From: Fidelibacterota bacterium
Lineage (GTDB): Bacteria; Fidelibacterota; JAANXI01
DNA length: 43,100 nucleotides
Direction of reading: 5' to 3'
Assembly: GCA_018263365.1 (NCBI GenBank)
Contig: JAANXI010000062.1
Span: 1 to 43,100 of the forward strand
Each line of letters opens with the position of its first letter. Within the stretch, counting starts at the first letter, position 1. Both the position numbers and the translations under genes were made by a program. Below the pieces are notes generated by a model that was not told the origin of the DNA, made no database searches, and saw only the letters and a list, made by a program, of their open reading frames with translations. This document shows positions 31,474 through 38,831 of this stretch, in pieces.

Positions 31474-31809
31474 TTATTTACTCCTTTTTGACTGTAATTG
31501 ACGTCCTAATCTCTGTTCGACAGATTTTACCTTTCCGGCAATGCGATCGGTCGCATCCCGTCGATAATCTATTTTGATAGTTGTTGAAATTCGTTCACTC
31601 TCTTGTTCCAATAATTGATGACACTGTTTCATTGTAGCCATTACCTCATCCCAGGGCCCTTCCAAAAGCGTACCCATTGCATGGAGCTCGTAATCCAGCC
31701 CGCTTTTACCAATGATGTTCAGTATTTTGGCAACGTAAGGACTTAAACTTGTGCCTTTATCAAGAGGAGCCATGCTGAACTCAGCCAGGATGTGCGGCGA
31801 TTCTGTCAC
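31474..31809 (-). CDS. MTH1187-family thiamine-binding protein (DUF77/YkoF-like)
   Basis: The 111-residue protein starts V-T-E-S-P-H-I-L-A-E-F-S-M-A-P-L-D-K-G and contains Y-E-L-H-A-M-G-T-L-L-E-G-P-W-D-E-V, the conserved strand-helix of the MTH1187/YkoF thiamine-binding family; members are small ferredoxin-like tetramers. The start is assigned to GTG at 31809, because its GTGA overlaps the TGA stop of the upstream membrane-protein gene, a standard coupled junction. The open frame does extend to 31965, but those residues lie in the upstream gene and are Cys/Arg-rich and unlike the family. Its physiological role is unsettled. Confidence 0.85.
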   Translation of the reverse strand: MTESPHILAEFSMAPLDKGTSLSPYVAKILNIIGKSGLDYELHAMGTLLEGPWDEVMATMKQCHQLLEQESERISTTIKIDYRRDATDRIAGKVKSVEQRLGRQLQSKRSK

Positions 31810-33056
31810 GGGTATACGGTTGTCCTGGGACTGTATTTGAGGAGAATATAAAGCGAAAGTAAAGCCACAATCAGGCCGAGAGCTCCGGCGCCGATAAACA
31901 ACACTGTTGCAGCGGCAAAGAACCCACCAATCATGACAAGCAGAGCAAGTGTGATAAAAATCCACGCGAATTTAAAGGGACCGGGATACAAAAACTGTTG
32001 CAGTCTGCTATGATCGGATATGCTGGCATCCTGCAAAGCAAGCGTCGTGAGCGGTATTTCGGATAACAGCGCCATAAGAAATGTCAGCAGTACCCAGCCG
32101 CCGACCCCGAAAATCCGGTGCGAGCCTGCACGTCCGCTGGGGTAATTCACGGCGATATCAAATCCGAGCAAAATGGTTAGGGACAGCGCAAGAAATCCCA
32201 CGATAATGAACGGTAACAATTTAAGGGAACCACCGGCATCTTCCCGCTGTGAATTGGTACTTCCCAGGTCCCCCACTTTCGGCATACTGTAACCATAGCC
32301 TAAAAATCCGAGCAAGATTATTCCACCAGCGATCATCAGGGAGGACAGTTTCCATGCGACCATAAAACTCAGGAGTGTCACAATCCCAATCAGCCACACC
32401 CACGCGCTTCCCTGAAGGACTGGCACAGATTTCGTCACTGGCAATTCACCGCCCCGGAGCGCCACACCGATTCCCAGGAGTCCCAGCGATGCCCAGCCGA
32501 CAAATCCGGCGTGAATATGCGGTAACCGCATACTCTGCAGTGTATTTTCGCTCAGATATCCGTGGAACAGATATCCGCCGATCAGGATGGTAATTGCTAA
32601 TCCCAGCGAACCGAATGCTCCGAATAACAGTGCGCCTTTCCTATCCTGCGGTTCTGCCTGGAAGAACCACCGGAAATACTGGATCACCCACCAGAAACCG
32701 GCGTACGCTACACCAATAAAGCCAACAGCCATGACAGGCCAGGTATCGAGGAGAAATCCCAGAGTCAGGATACCGATGCCGACATTCATTATTATATGGA
32801 TGGTTTTGACTGTCCACTCATTTACACGAACGGATTCGAGGCTATAGAATAAGCGGAGGTACAGCCCCATGAGTCCGAGGGTCAGCGCCCCAAGCGTTCC
32901 AAGGTGCAGCGTCGCAATCGTAATCGGAACCGCGATAAAAATATTGAAAACACGTAACCCGAAAATAACGGCGGTGAGAGTCGCCGTGAGCAACAGATAA
33001 AGAATTGCTGTCCGGTAGTACCGTAACAACACCCGCGCCTTTTCCTGGGTCAGCAT
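31806..33056 (-). CDS. Polytopic membrane protein, possibly heme-copper-oxidase-I/NnrS-like
   Basis: The 416-residue protein is almost wholly hydrophobic, with about 12 membrane segments. Histidines fall within helices: T-L-H-L-G-T-L-G-A-L (around 49-58), T-I-H-I-I-M-N-V-G (around 85-93) and L-P-H-I-H-A-G-F-V-G-W-A-S-L-G-L-L-G-I-G (around 179-198). H-x-H-x-G-F-x-G-W in a helix followed by a Gly-rich run is seen in stand-alone relatives of cytochrome oxidase subunit I and NnrS, which bind heme. This is a resemblance by eye, not a firm family call. It is coupled by GTGA to the MTH1187-type gene and followed by Mrp. Confidence 0.55.
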   Translation of the reverse strand: MLTQEKARVLLRYYRTAILYLLLTATLTAVIFGLRVFNIFIAVPITIATLHLGTLGALTLGLMGLYLRLFYSLESVRVNEWTVKTIHIIMNVGIGILTLGFLLDTWPVMAVGFIGVAYAGFWWVIQYFRWFFQAEPQDRKGALLFGAFGSLGLAITILIGGYLFHGYLSENTLQSMRLPHIHAGFVGWASLGLLGIGVALRGGELPVTKSVPVLQGSAWVWLIGIVTLLSFMVAWKLSSLMIAGGIILLGFLGYGYSMPKVGDLGSTNSQREDAGGSLKLLPFIIVGFLALSLTILLGFDIAVNYPSGRAGSHRIFGVGGWVLLTFLMALLSEIPLTTLALQDASISDHSRLQQFLYPGPFKFAWIFITLALLVMIGGFFAAATVLFIGAGALGLIVALLSLYILLKYSPRTTVYP

Positions 33057-33165
33057 GTGAACCTCGCTCGTTATTGAAATTTAGCTTGTGAGTGTACCCA
33101 AATCAGGGACGGGAATCAACTTAAAATGAGCAGAGATTATTATGCGAATTTGTAAGGTTTCTAAT

Positions 33166-33204
33166 TAAAAAAAAACGGCGCCCGGTAACTGACGGACGCC
33201 GTTT
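33166..33204 (-). terminator. Intrinsic terminator of the 3D-domain gene
   Basis: On the minus strand AAACGGCG (complement of 33197-33204) pairs with CGCCGTTT (complement of 33173-33180), followed at once by a run of T (complement of 33167-33175). It lies 22 bases after the stop at 33227 and fits a strong Rho-independent terminator. Confidence 0.88.
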
Positions 33205-33226
33205 GTAATCGATGGAAAAAAATCGA

Positions 33227-33784
33227 TTACGAGTCTGATCGGCTGGCAAGGAAGACGTTCCGCCTGCCCCATTGCAGGGCGGTCTTGTAGTCTTCCAGCC
33301 AGATATCGGCACGATTTTGGTACCGGCGGTTCATGGTATCATGCACAACCATCGGTTTAACATACACCACATAGACGGTATCGCCATAAGCGTATGCGCC
33401 GGTTGGATTGAAGCCCATCCGATGCATCAGGTCGGATTCAGCCTGGATCATATCCCTGCTGAGGGCTAGCGTTCCGTCCTGGACCTTTTTCCCGCTGGAC
33501 GTGGTAAAAGGATCATTATTTGTTTGCCAGGTAAAGCTATTATATGCTGTGGCAACGATCCGGCTGATTTGGATTTTGGAGACCGTGGAAATGTCATCCT
33601 CTATCTGGGTAGCGACGGTTCGCAGGGAATCCACTGTCTGTTGGAGTTCCGCCTTTTGGTTTGCCAGGGTGCGCAGTTCTTTTGCATAATCGGATTTGGC
33701 GGCATACAGAAGCAAACCGAACAACAACACCGGCACAATCAGCACCCCAAGAACGCTCCAGCGCAGTTGTTTGTTTGATTTCAT
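33227..33784 (-). CDS. 3D-domain protein with N-terminal membrane anchor
   Basis: The 185-residue protein has one membrane helix (W-S-V-L-G-V-L-I-V-P-V-L-L-F-G-L-L-L-Y, about 9-27), then a short coiled coil (Q-K-A-E-L-Q-Q-T-V-D-S-L, about 43-54), then a domain beginning A-T-A-Y-N-S-F-T-W-Q-T-N-N-D-P-F-T-T-S-S-G. L-A-L-S-R-D-M and D-T-M-N-R-R-Y-Q-N-R-A-D-I-W follow. That pattern, with three conserved aspartates, fits the 3D (RlpA-like double-psi barrel) domain found in MltA-like and cell-wall hydrolase proteins. It probably acts on or binds peptidoglycan in the periplasm. The start is ATG 33784, with GGAGG seven bases upstream; an earlier in-frame ATG at 33817 would place that site inside the gene. 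Confidence 0.72.
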   Translation of the reverse strand: MKSNKQLRWSVLGVLIVPVLLFGLLLYAAKSDYAKELRTLANQKAELQQTVDSLRTVATQIEDDISTVSKIQISRIVATAYNSFTWQTNNDPFTTSSGKKVQDGTLALSRDMIQAESDLMHRMGFNPTGAYAYGDTVYVVYVKPMVVHDTMNRRYQNRADIWLEDYKTALQWGRRNVFLASRSDS

Positions 33785-33817
33785 TTGCTTTCCTCCGGAT
33801 TTATTCTCATAAATCAT

Positions 33818-34238
33818 GATGTCAAATTCTCTGAGTTAATAAACGAAAAAAGTTAAATACGTGCAGGAGCCGCGTAATCAGCGCTGTGGATGGTACCGGT
33901 TGACACTCTGTCTGCCTCATTGCCGGATACTAACACTTTCAAAGGCATAAATGTGTGATGTTGATTACATTTCATCACAGGCTGTACCGCTCCTGTGATC
34001 TGAATCAAAGGTGTCATATTTGCATTCCCTCTCCTCATATTTACGAATAATAGATTTCCAATACTCAAATGTCAAATATTTTTTTGTTTTTCTGTTGTAA
34101 GGGGTAGGGTAAATATTTACGATTTATTCGGGATGGATAAAGCACCAAAGAATATCGCCCGGGAACATTTTGTAGACAGATTACTTCAATTGAATGAATT
34201 GAAAAGATAGTTTTCCACTGAACGCACAAGGACCGAAT
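33818..34238. other. 421-base gap between two small genes
   Basis: Apart from the minus-strand frame at 33853-34017 described separately, this AT-rich gap shows no recognisable gene. A 25-codon frame from ATG 34132 lacks a ribosome site. No repeat array of the kind seen at 5.6-19 kb was found. Confidence 0.4.
33853..34017 (-). CDS. Possible small protein, 54 residues
   Basis: An ATG at 34017 on the minus strand is preceded by GAGGAGAGGG about nine bases upstream, a good ribosome site, and opens a 54-codon frame. The product (M-T-P-L-I-Q-I-T-G-A-V-Q-P-V-M-K-C-N) has no membrane segment or known motif. It contains one Cys and a C-N-Q-H-H cluster that could bind metal. It is co-oriented with the 3D-domain gene. 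The ribosome site is the main support; the frame could be chance. Confidence 0.35.
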   Translation of the reverse strand: MTPLIQITGAVQPVMKCNQHHTFMPLKVLVSGNEADRVSTGTIHSADYAAPARI

Positions 34239-34493
34239 ATGCAAAGTAAAGCACAGGAAGAAAAAGCGCTGCGGCGACTTCGATTGATGACGGACATCAC
34301 CTGCCAGACCTTGGCAAAGGGGAGCACCACCCTAACAGAAGCTTATAATTTGATTTTTCACGTTCGCCGGCAGGCTCTTTCTCTGTTTCCCGATAAAGCC
34401 GACACATTCGATATGATATACGGGAGACGCTTCCACCGGATACTGGAAGAAAAAGGGGAATTATTCAGTATTGCGTACCCATTCTGGAATTAA
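34239..34493 (+). CDS. Small conserved hypothetical protein, 84 residues
   Basis: The frame starts at ATG 34239, with AAGGA six bases upstream. The protein is mainly helical: L-R-L-M-T-D-I-T-C-Q-T-L-A-K-G-S-T-T-L (14-32), then E-A-Y-N-L-I-F-H-V-R-R-Q-A-L-S-L-F-P-D-K and T-F-D-M-I-Y-G-R-R-F-H-R-I-L-E-E. The L-F-P-x-K-x-x-x-F-x-x-I-Y-x-x-R-F-x-R-L/I pattern recalls a family of uncharacterised proteins of about 80 residues in diverse bacteria. There is no signal peptide or membrane span. Its function is unknown, and it stands alone between AT-rich gaps. Confidence 0.65.
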   Translation: MQSKAQEEKALRRLRLMTDITCQTLAKGSTTLTEAYNLIFHVRRQALSLFPDKADTFDMIYGRRFHRILEEKGELFSIAYPFWN

Positions 34494-34713
34494 ATATTTT
34501 GGTGTACTTGTGGATAAAAACTACTTGAAAAACAGGGGGGGCTACAGTACTTTTCGCCACTTGCCTGTAGAAAACTGTTATACCAATCACAAAGGGTAAA
34601 TGATAAACAGAGACAGGTAAGTAAGGGAAAAAATTTTACGAGCGAGCGATTGCACGCACCGTTCGTGCAGATGAAAAATATAATTAGCTGAGTGAAAATA
34701 AATTTTAGGTACC

Positions 34714-34748
34714 GCTTCTGTTTTAATGTAAGGGATTAAGACAGAAGC
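34714..34748 (+). promoter_or_regulatory. Strong 14-bp RNA hairpin upstream of rng
   Basis: GCTTCTGTTTTAAT (34714-34727) pairs with ATTAAGACAGAAGC (34735-34748) with a single G-U and no mismatch, leaving a 7-nt GTAAGGG loop. No T-run follows, so it is not an intrinsic terminator. It lies about 510 bases before the RNase G start. E. coli rne is autoregulated through hairpins in its long leader, so a similar role is possible but unproven. Confidence 0.6.
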
Positions 34749-34777
34749 ACATAGTATTTGAAGGAATTGCCAGTTTG

Positions 34778-35167
34778 ATGTTGAAAACGAAGAAATTCAC
34801 AATGTGGCGGTGGATAGCAATGTTCATCATTCCGGAGGCCGTCAATGTAAGCAGATCCCGGTATAGCGCATTTGCTTCTACACACCCATTTCGTATGACC
34901 GAATTACATCAATTGGAATCATTGGGGCAATTAGATATCGCAACATTTTTACGCCGATGGTACCAGAAGATCTCTTCGTTATTACACACGCCGATTGAAA
35001 AAAGTGGAGCCAATCGACGGCAGGATGACAGAAGCCGGATACAAACCGGCGCTTATCGACAATTTTCTTTGATGAGCAAATGCCGAGATCTCCAAAATGG
35101 TGCTTTTGTCTTGTCCGAACAGCACCTTCATCAGTATGATTCCCGCCTTTCCTTCAAATCACATTAA
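34778..35167 (+). CDS. Doubtful 129-residue open frame
   Basis: A long open frame runs from ATG 34778 (TTG at 34775 just before) with AAGGAA 11 bases upstream, rather far for a ribosome site. The product has a short hydrophobic stretch (W-R-W-I-A-M-F-I-I) near the N-terminus and an unremarkable Arg/Gln-rich remainder, with no recognised motif. Codon choice (TTA, CAA, AGA) differs from neighbouring genes, which favour CCG and CGG. It may be chance, a decayed gene, or a small foreign gene. Confidence 0.25.
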   Translation: MLKTKKFTMWRWIAMFIIPEAVNVSRSRYSAFASTHPFRMTELHQLESLGQLDIATFLRRWYQKISSLLHTPIEKSGANRRQDDRSRIQTGAYRQFSLMSKCRDLQNGAFVLSEQHLHQYDSRLSFKSH

Positions 35168-35259
35168 ATCCTGACGGCTTCCCCACACCGGGATGCCTGT
35201 ATTTACAACCGCGTCAATACCCTTACTGTTGGCCACAGATGGAATGAAGGGTTTGTTCT

Positions 35260-36792
35260 ATGAGGAAAGAAATATTTATAAACGAGTCGTCCGGTGAGAC
35301 CCGGATAGCTATACTCGAAGACTCGCAACTGGTGGAGTTTTACGTTGAGAAGCCGGAAAACGAGCGCATGGTCGGAAACATTTACAAGGGCCAGGTGGAG
35401 AATGTCATCAATGGAATGCAGGCGGCCTTTGTAGATATTGGTCACGAGACGAATGCGTTTTTACCGTTTAGTGAAGTGGAGGACAATAATAGCCCGTTTC
35501 CAGGGATGCTCGATGCGCCGGATGATGAGGAATCCAACGGGAATTTCCGCTCCAACAGGCGAAATAAAGCGCATCCTGGCCTGAAATCCGGCGAAGATAT
35601 CATTGTCCAGGTTATCAAGGAACCGTATCGCGGCAAAGGTCCGCGAGTGACGACCGCCGTCTCCATCCCGGGGCGATTTATGGTGTTATTGCCGTATGCG
35701 GATCATGTAGGCGTCTCCAGAAAAATTCATAAGAGGAAGGAGAAACGGCGGCTCAAGCGTATCGGTTACGAAATTAAGCCGGAAAATTACGGGTTAATTG
35801 TGCGGACGGTGGCGGACGGAAAGTCCAAAGAAGAGCTGCAGAGTGATATTGATTATCTAATTTCCACGTGGCGGAAAATTGAGAGCAATATTAAAAAAGG
35901 GAAGGCGCCCTGCATCGTATATAAGGATATGGAGATGGCAAGCAGTATCATCCGGGATGTGTTCACGTCGGATGTTGATCGGGTGATCTGTGACGATAAG
36001 AAGCTCTATAAAAAATTGAACAGTTATCTCAAATCCACCACGCCGCAGCTGGAGGATAAGCTCCACCGGTATGACGGCCGCGATCCCATCTTTGATAAAT
36101 ACAATATCGACAAGGAGATCGAGAAATCGCTCAACCGGAAGGTCTGGCTGAATAGCGGTGGTCATTTGGTTATTGAGCACACGGAAGCCATGGTTACCAT
36201 TGATGTAAATAGCGGCAAGTTCATCGGGCGGAAAAACCATGAGCAGAACTCGCTGAAAATCAATCTGGAAGCGGCCCGGGAAATTGCCCGGCAGCTGCGG
36301 TTGCGGGATATCGGCGGTCTGATTGTCGTGGACTTCATCGATCTGAAGGATGATAAGAACAAGAAAAAACTGTACGATGAGATGAAAAAGGAAACCAAAA
36401 AGGATCGCGCAAAGATCGCGATGGCGCCTGTTTCCGAATTCGGGCTGATGGAGATGACCCGGCAGCGGGTGCGCCTGAGTCTGCTCCTGTCCACGAGTGA
36501 GGAATGTCCGGTGTGCCGCGGCACCGGCCGCGTCCTGTCCAAGGAATCCATGGTCACCAAAATTGAAAGCTGGATTAAACGCTTTAAATCCGAATGCAAC
36601 GAGCGACGCTTAATATTAAAGGTGCATCCCACTATTAGCGATTATCTGACCGAAGGCACCAAGAGCATAATTCGGCGGCTTATGTGGCATCATATTATGA
36701 AGATCGACGTTCAGCCGGATGAGGCGATTAACATTGACGATTTCCGCTTCATTTCGAAAAAGCAGAAACAGGATGTTACCGATCAATATTAA
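35260..36792 (+). CDS. rng: Ribonuclease E/G family endoribonuclease (RNase G)
   Basis: RNase G cleaves single-stranded RNA, maturing 16S rRNA and decaying mRNA in the cytoplasm. The 510-residue protein has an S1 domain (about 37-135) interrupted by a polar insertion (about 74-107, rich in D, E, N, then R and K). The catalytic DNase-I-like domain has Asp315 in V-T-I-D-V-N-S-G and Asp358 in I-V-V-D-F-I-D-L, and the Zn-link is C-P-V-C (Cys416, Cys419). There is no long C-terminal scaffold, so it is the RNase G form rather than RNase E. AAGGG lies eight bases before the ATG. rplU and rpmA follow, a common arrangement. Confidence 0.94.
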   Translation: MRKEIFINESSGETRIAILEDSQLVEFYVEKPENERMVGNIYKGQVENVINGMQAAFVDIGHETNAFLPFSEVEDNNSPFPGMLDAPDDEESNGNFRSNRRNKAHPGLKSGEDIIVQVIKEPYRGKGPRVTTAVSIPGRFMVLLPYADHVGVSRKIHKRKEKRRLKRIGYEIKPENYGLIVRTVADGKSKEELQSDIDYLISTWRKIESNIKKGKAPCIVYKDMEMASSIIRDVFTSDVDRVICDDKKLYKKLNSYLKSTTPQLEDKLHRYDGRDPIFDKYNIDKEIEKSLNRKVWLNSGGHLVIEHTEAMVTIDVNSGKFIGRKNHEQNSLKINLEAAREIARQLRLRDIGGLIVVDFIDLKDDKNKKKLYDEMKKETKKDRAKIAMAPVSEFGLMEMTRQRVRLSLLLSTSEECPVCRGTGRVLSKESMVTKIESWIKRFKSECNERRLILKVHPTISDYLTEGTKSIIRRLMWHHIMKIDVQPDEAINIDDFRFISKKQKQDVTDQY

Positions 36793-36875
36793 CTTGATAT
36801 CGCAAAAACAGAAATCTAAATTAATATGCTTTTGGAGAAACGATAAAATTCAGGAAGAAACAGGAGTACCAGCTC

Positions 36876-37292
36876 ATGTACGCGGTTGTTGAAATTAAGG
36901 GGAAACAGTTTAAAGTCACCTCGGGGGCGGAAATCAATATTCCAAAGACCGATGCGGAAGAAGGCGACAAACTAACGTATAACCGTGTGCTGTATATGCA
37001 CAATGGCAAAGATCCGGTAATCGGCACACCCACCATAGATGGCGCAACGGTGGAAGCGACGGTGCTTGGACACGGCAAGTCGAAAAAAGTGATGGTGTTC
37101 AAGAAAAAACGCCGGAATAATTATCGGCGGAAGCGCGGACATCGGCAGCAATTTACCTCCGTCCGGATTGATGATATCAAGGCAGCCGCACAGAAGAAAT
37201 CCAAGTCGAGCAAATCGTCGAAAAAGAAATCATCGAAAAAACCGGAAGCCAACGCAGAGGCTTCCGCTGAGAAAAAGAAATCAGAGGAGTAA
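36876..37292 (+). CDS. rplU: 50S ribosomal protein L21 with Lys/Ser-rich tail
   Basis: L21 binds domain V-proximal 23S rRNA in the large subunit. Residues 1-103 are a complete L21: Y-A-V-V-E-I-K-G-K-Q-F-K-V at the start, V-L-G-H-G-K-S-K-K-V-M-V-F-K-K-K-R-R-N-N-Y-R-R-K-R-G-H-R-Q split over 63-91, and F-T-S-V-R-I-D-D-I (93-101). Residues about 104-138 are an extra tail of K, S, A and E, as also found in some FCB bacteria. AGGAG lies about ten bases before the ATG. rpmA starts three bases after the stop. Confidence 0.95.
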   Translation: MYAVVEIKGKQFKVTSGAEINIPKTDAEEGDKLTYNRVLYMHNGKDPVIGTPTIDGATVEATVLGHGKSKKVMVFKKKRRNNYRRKRGHRQQFTSVRIDDIKAAAQKKSKSSKSSKKKSSKKPEANAEASAEKKKSEE

Positions 37293-37295
37293 ACG

Positions 37296-37553
37296 ATGGC
37301 ACATAAAAAAGGTGTTGGATCATCGAAAAACGGTCGCGACAGCAATGCGCAACGTTTGGGTGTGAAAACCTACGGCGGCGAATTTGTGACCGCGGGCAGC
37401 ATTATTATCCGGCAGCGCGGCACCAAAATTCATCCCGGCTGGAACGTGGGACGCGGCGGCGATGATACCCTGTTTGCAAAGATCGACGGCCGGGTAACGT
37501 TTGAACGGCGCGGCCGGGACCGGAAAATTGTCAGTGTCTATCCTGAAGCATAA
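37296..37553 (+). CDS. rpmA: 50S ribosomal protein L27
   Basis: L27 reaches the peptidyl-transferase centre with its N-terminus. The 85-residue protein begins M-A-H-K-K-G-V-G-S-S-K-N-G-R-D-S, so no Firmicutes-type cleavable leader is present. R-Q-R-G-T-K-I-H-P-G and D-D-T-L-F-A-K-I-D-G are the standard L27 blocks. The ribosome site GAGGAG overlaps the end of rplU, so the two are translated together. Confidence 0.97.
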   Translation: MAHKKGVGSSKNGRDSNAQRLGVKTYGGEFVTAGSIIIRQRGTKIHPGWNVGRGGDDTLFAKIDGRVTFERRGRDRKIVSVYPEA

Positions 37554-37663
37554 ATATTCAGGGTAGCTACTACCTATATATCCCGATAATGGGATAAATC
37601 AAAAATTCAGGTTCTCTTATGCGAAAGAGACTGGATTCGACATGGTTGGTACAATAAGTTTAA

Positions 37664-37695
37664 GGCGTGGACGGAATCCACGCCTTTTGTTTTTC
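37664..37695 (+). terminator. Intrinsic terminator after rplU-rpmA
   Basis: GGCGTGGA (37664-37671) pairs perfectly with TCCACGCC (37677-37684) around a CGGAA loop and is followed by TTTTGTTTTTC. It ends the rng-rplU-rpmA unit before mdh. Confidence 0.92.
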
Positions 37696-37758
37696 TATGC
37701 GCAATTATTTAATCTTGCACCAGTTTCCGGCTCCGGAAACTGAACAAAGGAGGTTTTT

Positions 37759-38682
37759 ATGAAAGTATCAGTCATTGGCGCTGGACATGTCGGCGAAAAC
37801 ACGGCTCGCCGAATCGCCGAAAAGGAATTAGCTGAGGAAGTAGCGCTGGTCGACATCGTGGAAGGGATGCCTCAGGGAAAATCGCTGGATATGTGGGAGT
37901 CCGCGCCGGTCGAAGGATTTGACACCCATCTCCTTGGCGCGAACGGTTACGAGGAAACCGCCGGATCGGCAGTCACCGTCATTACTGCCGGATTAGCGCG
38001 GAAACCCGGTATGAGCCGGGACGATCTGCTGGCGAAAAACACCGAAATTATTACGGAAGTTGTGGAAAACGTGGTGAAACATTCGCCGGACACGAAAATC
38101 ATTATGGTGACCAATCCTCTGGATGTGATGGCATACGTCGCGCTGAAGGTCAGTGAATTCGACTCCAACCATGTGATGGGGATGGCCGGGATTCTGGATA
38201 CGGCGCGGTTCCGTTCGTTTGTGGCACTGGAACTGGGCGTTTCCGTCCGGGATATCCAGGCGATGGTGCTGGGCGGACACGGTGATACGATGGTGCCGCT
38301 CCCGCGCTACGCCACCGTAGCAGGGATCCCGCTGCCGGACCTGCTGGCACAGGAAAAGATTGATGCAATCGTCGAGCGTACCCGCGGCGGCGGCGGAGAA
38401 ATCGTAAGCCTGCTGAAGAGCGGCAGCGCCTATTATGCGCCCTCGTCGGCGGCAACCGAAATGGTGGAAGCTATCGTCAAGGATAACAAACGCATCCTGC
38501 CGTGCGCGGCTTGGCTTACCGGTGAGTACGGATTGAATGATCTGTATATGGGCGTCCCCGTCAAACTCGGTAAAGACGGTATTGAGGAAATCCTGGAAGT
38601 GAAGCTGAACGATGAGGAAAAGACCATGCTGGAGAAATCTGTGGAGCACGTGCGCAGCAACCTTGCGAAGGTTTCACTGTAA
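37759..38682 (+). CDS. mdh: Malate dehydrogenase, LDH-like type
   Basis: Mdh oxidises malate to oxaloacetate with NAD in the TCA cycle. The 307-residue protein starts V-S-V-I-G-A-G-H-V-G-E-N-T, a G-x-G-x-x-G Rossmann loop (7-12). Asp32 at the end of strand 2 favours NAD. Substrate arginines are Arg81, Arg87 (R-K-P-G-M-S-R) and Arg150, with catalytic His174 in G-G-H-G-D-T. Arg81 rather than Gln marks malate over lactate dehydrogenase. A strong AAGGAGG site precedes the ATG. Terminators on both sides show it is transcribed alone. Confidence 0.95.
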   Translation: MKVSVIGAGHVGENTARRIAEKELAEEVALVDIVEGMPQGKSLDMWESAPVEGFDTHLLGANGYEETAGSAVTVITAGLARKPGMSRDDLLAKNTEIITEVVENVVKHSPDTKIIMVTNPLDVMAYVALKVSEFDSNHVMGMAGILDTARFRSFVALELGVSVRDIQAMVLGGHGDTMVPLPRYATVAGIPLPDLLAQEKIDAIVERTRGGGGEIVSLLKSGSAYYAPSSAATEMVEAIVKDNKRILPCAAWLTGEYGLNDLYMGVPVKLGKDGIEEILEVKLNDEEKTMLEKSVEHVRSNLAKVSL

Positions 38683-38710
38683 GTTAATTTCAGGAGTTAT
38701 GTTCTTGCGG

Positions 38711-38748
38711 AAAGCGCGGTTCGGTTTCCGGGCCGCGCTTTTTGTTTG
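38711..38748 (+). terminator. Intrinsic terminator after mdh
   Basis: AAAGCGCGG (38711-38719) pairs with CCGCGCTTT (38733-38741) and runs into TTGTTTGTT. It lies 28 bases after the mdh stop. Confidence 0.88.
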
Positions 38749-38831
38749 TTGGTGAGTTCTGCTACGTGTATTAACTTTACAGCGTTTGTGAATTACTGAG
38801 GTTATTCGGAAGAAGATTGAAGGAGCAGAAA

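Larger units (their letters stand above)
34494..35259. other. 766-base AT-rich gap upstream of rng
   Basis: This is the longest gene-poor stretch of the window. It contains a small inverted repeat TGCACG...CGTGCA (34651-34669), the strong hairpin at 34714-34748, and a doubtful 130-codon frame (34778-35167). The rest shows no recognisable feature. It may include a long rng leader RNA. Base composition is visibly more AT-rich than the flanking genes. Confidence 0.5.

Noticed and set aside
31810..31965. N-terminal extension of the MTH1187-family protein
   Set aside because: The residues lie inside the upstream membrane-protein gene, are unlike the family, and the GTGA overlap at 31806-31809 gives a normal start.
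37628..37700. tmRNA-like start (GGATTCGAC)
   Set aside because: Only a nine-base match. An intrinsic terminator follows within 60 bases, and no tag frame or TTCGA 3' end is present.
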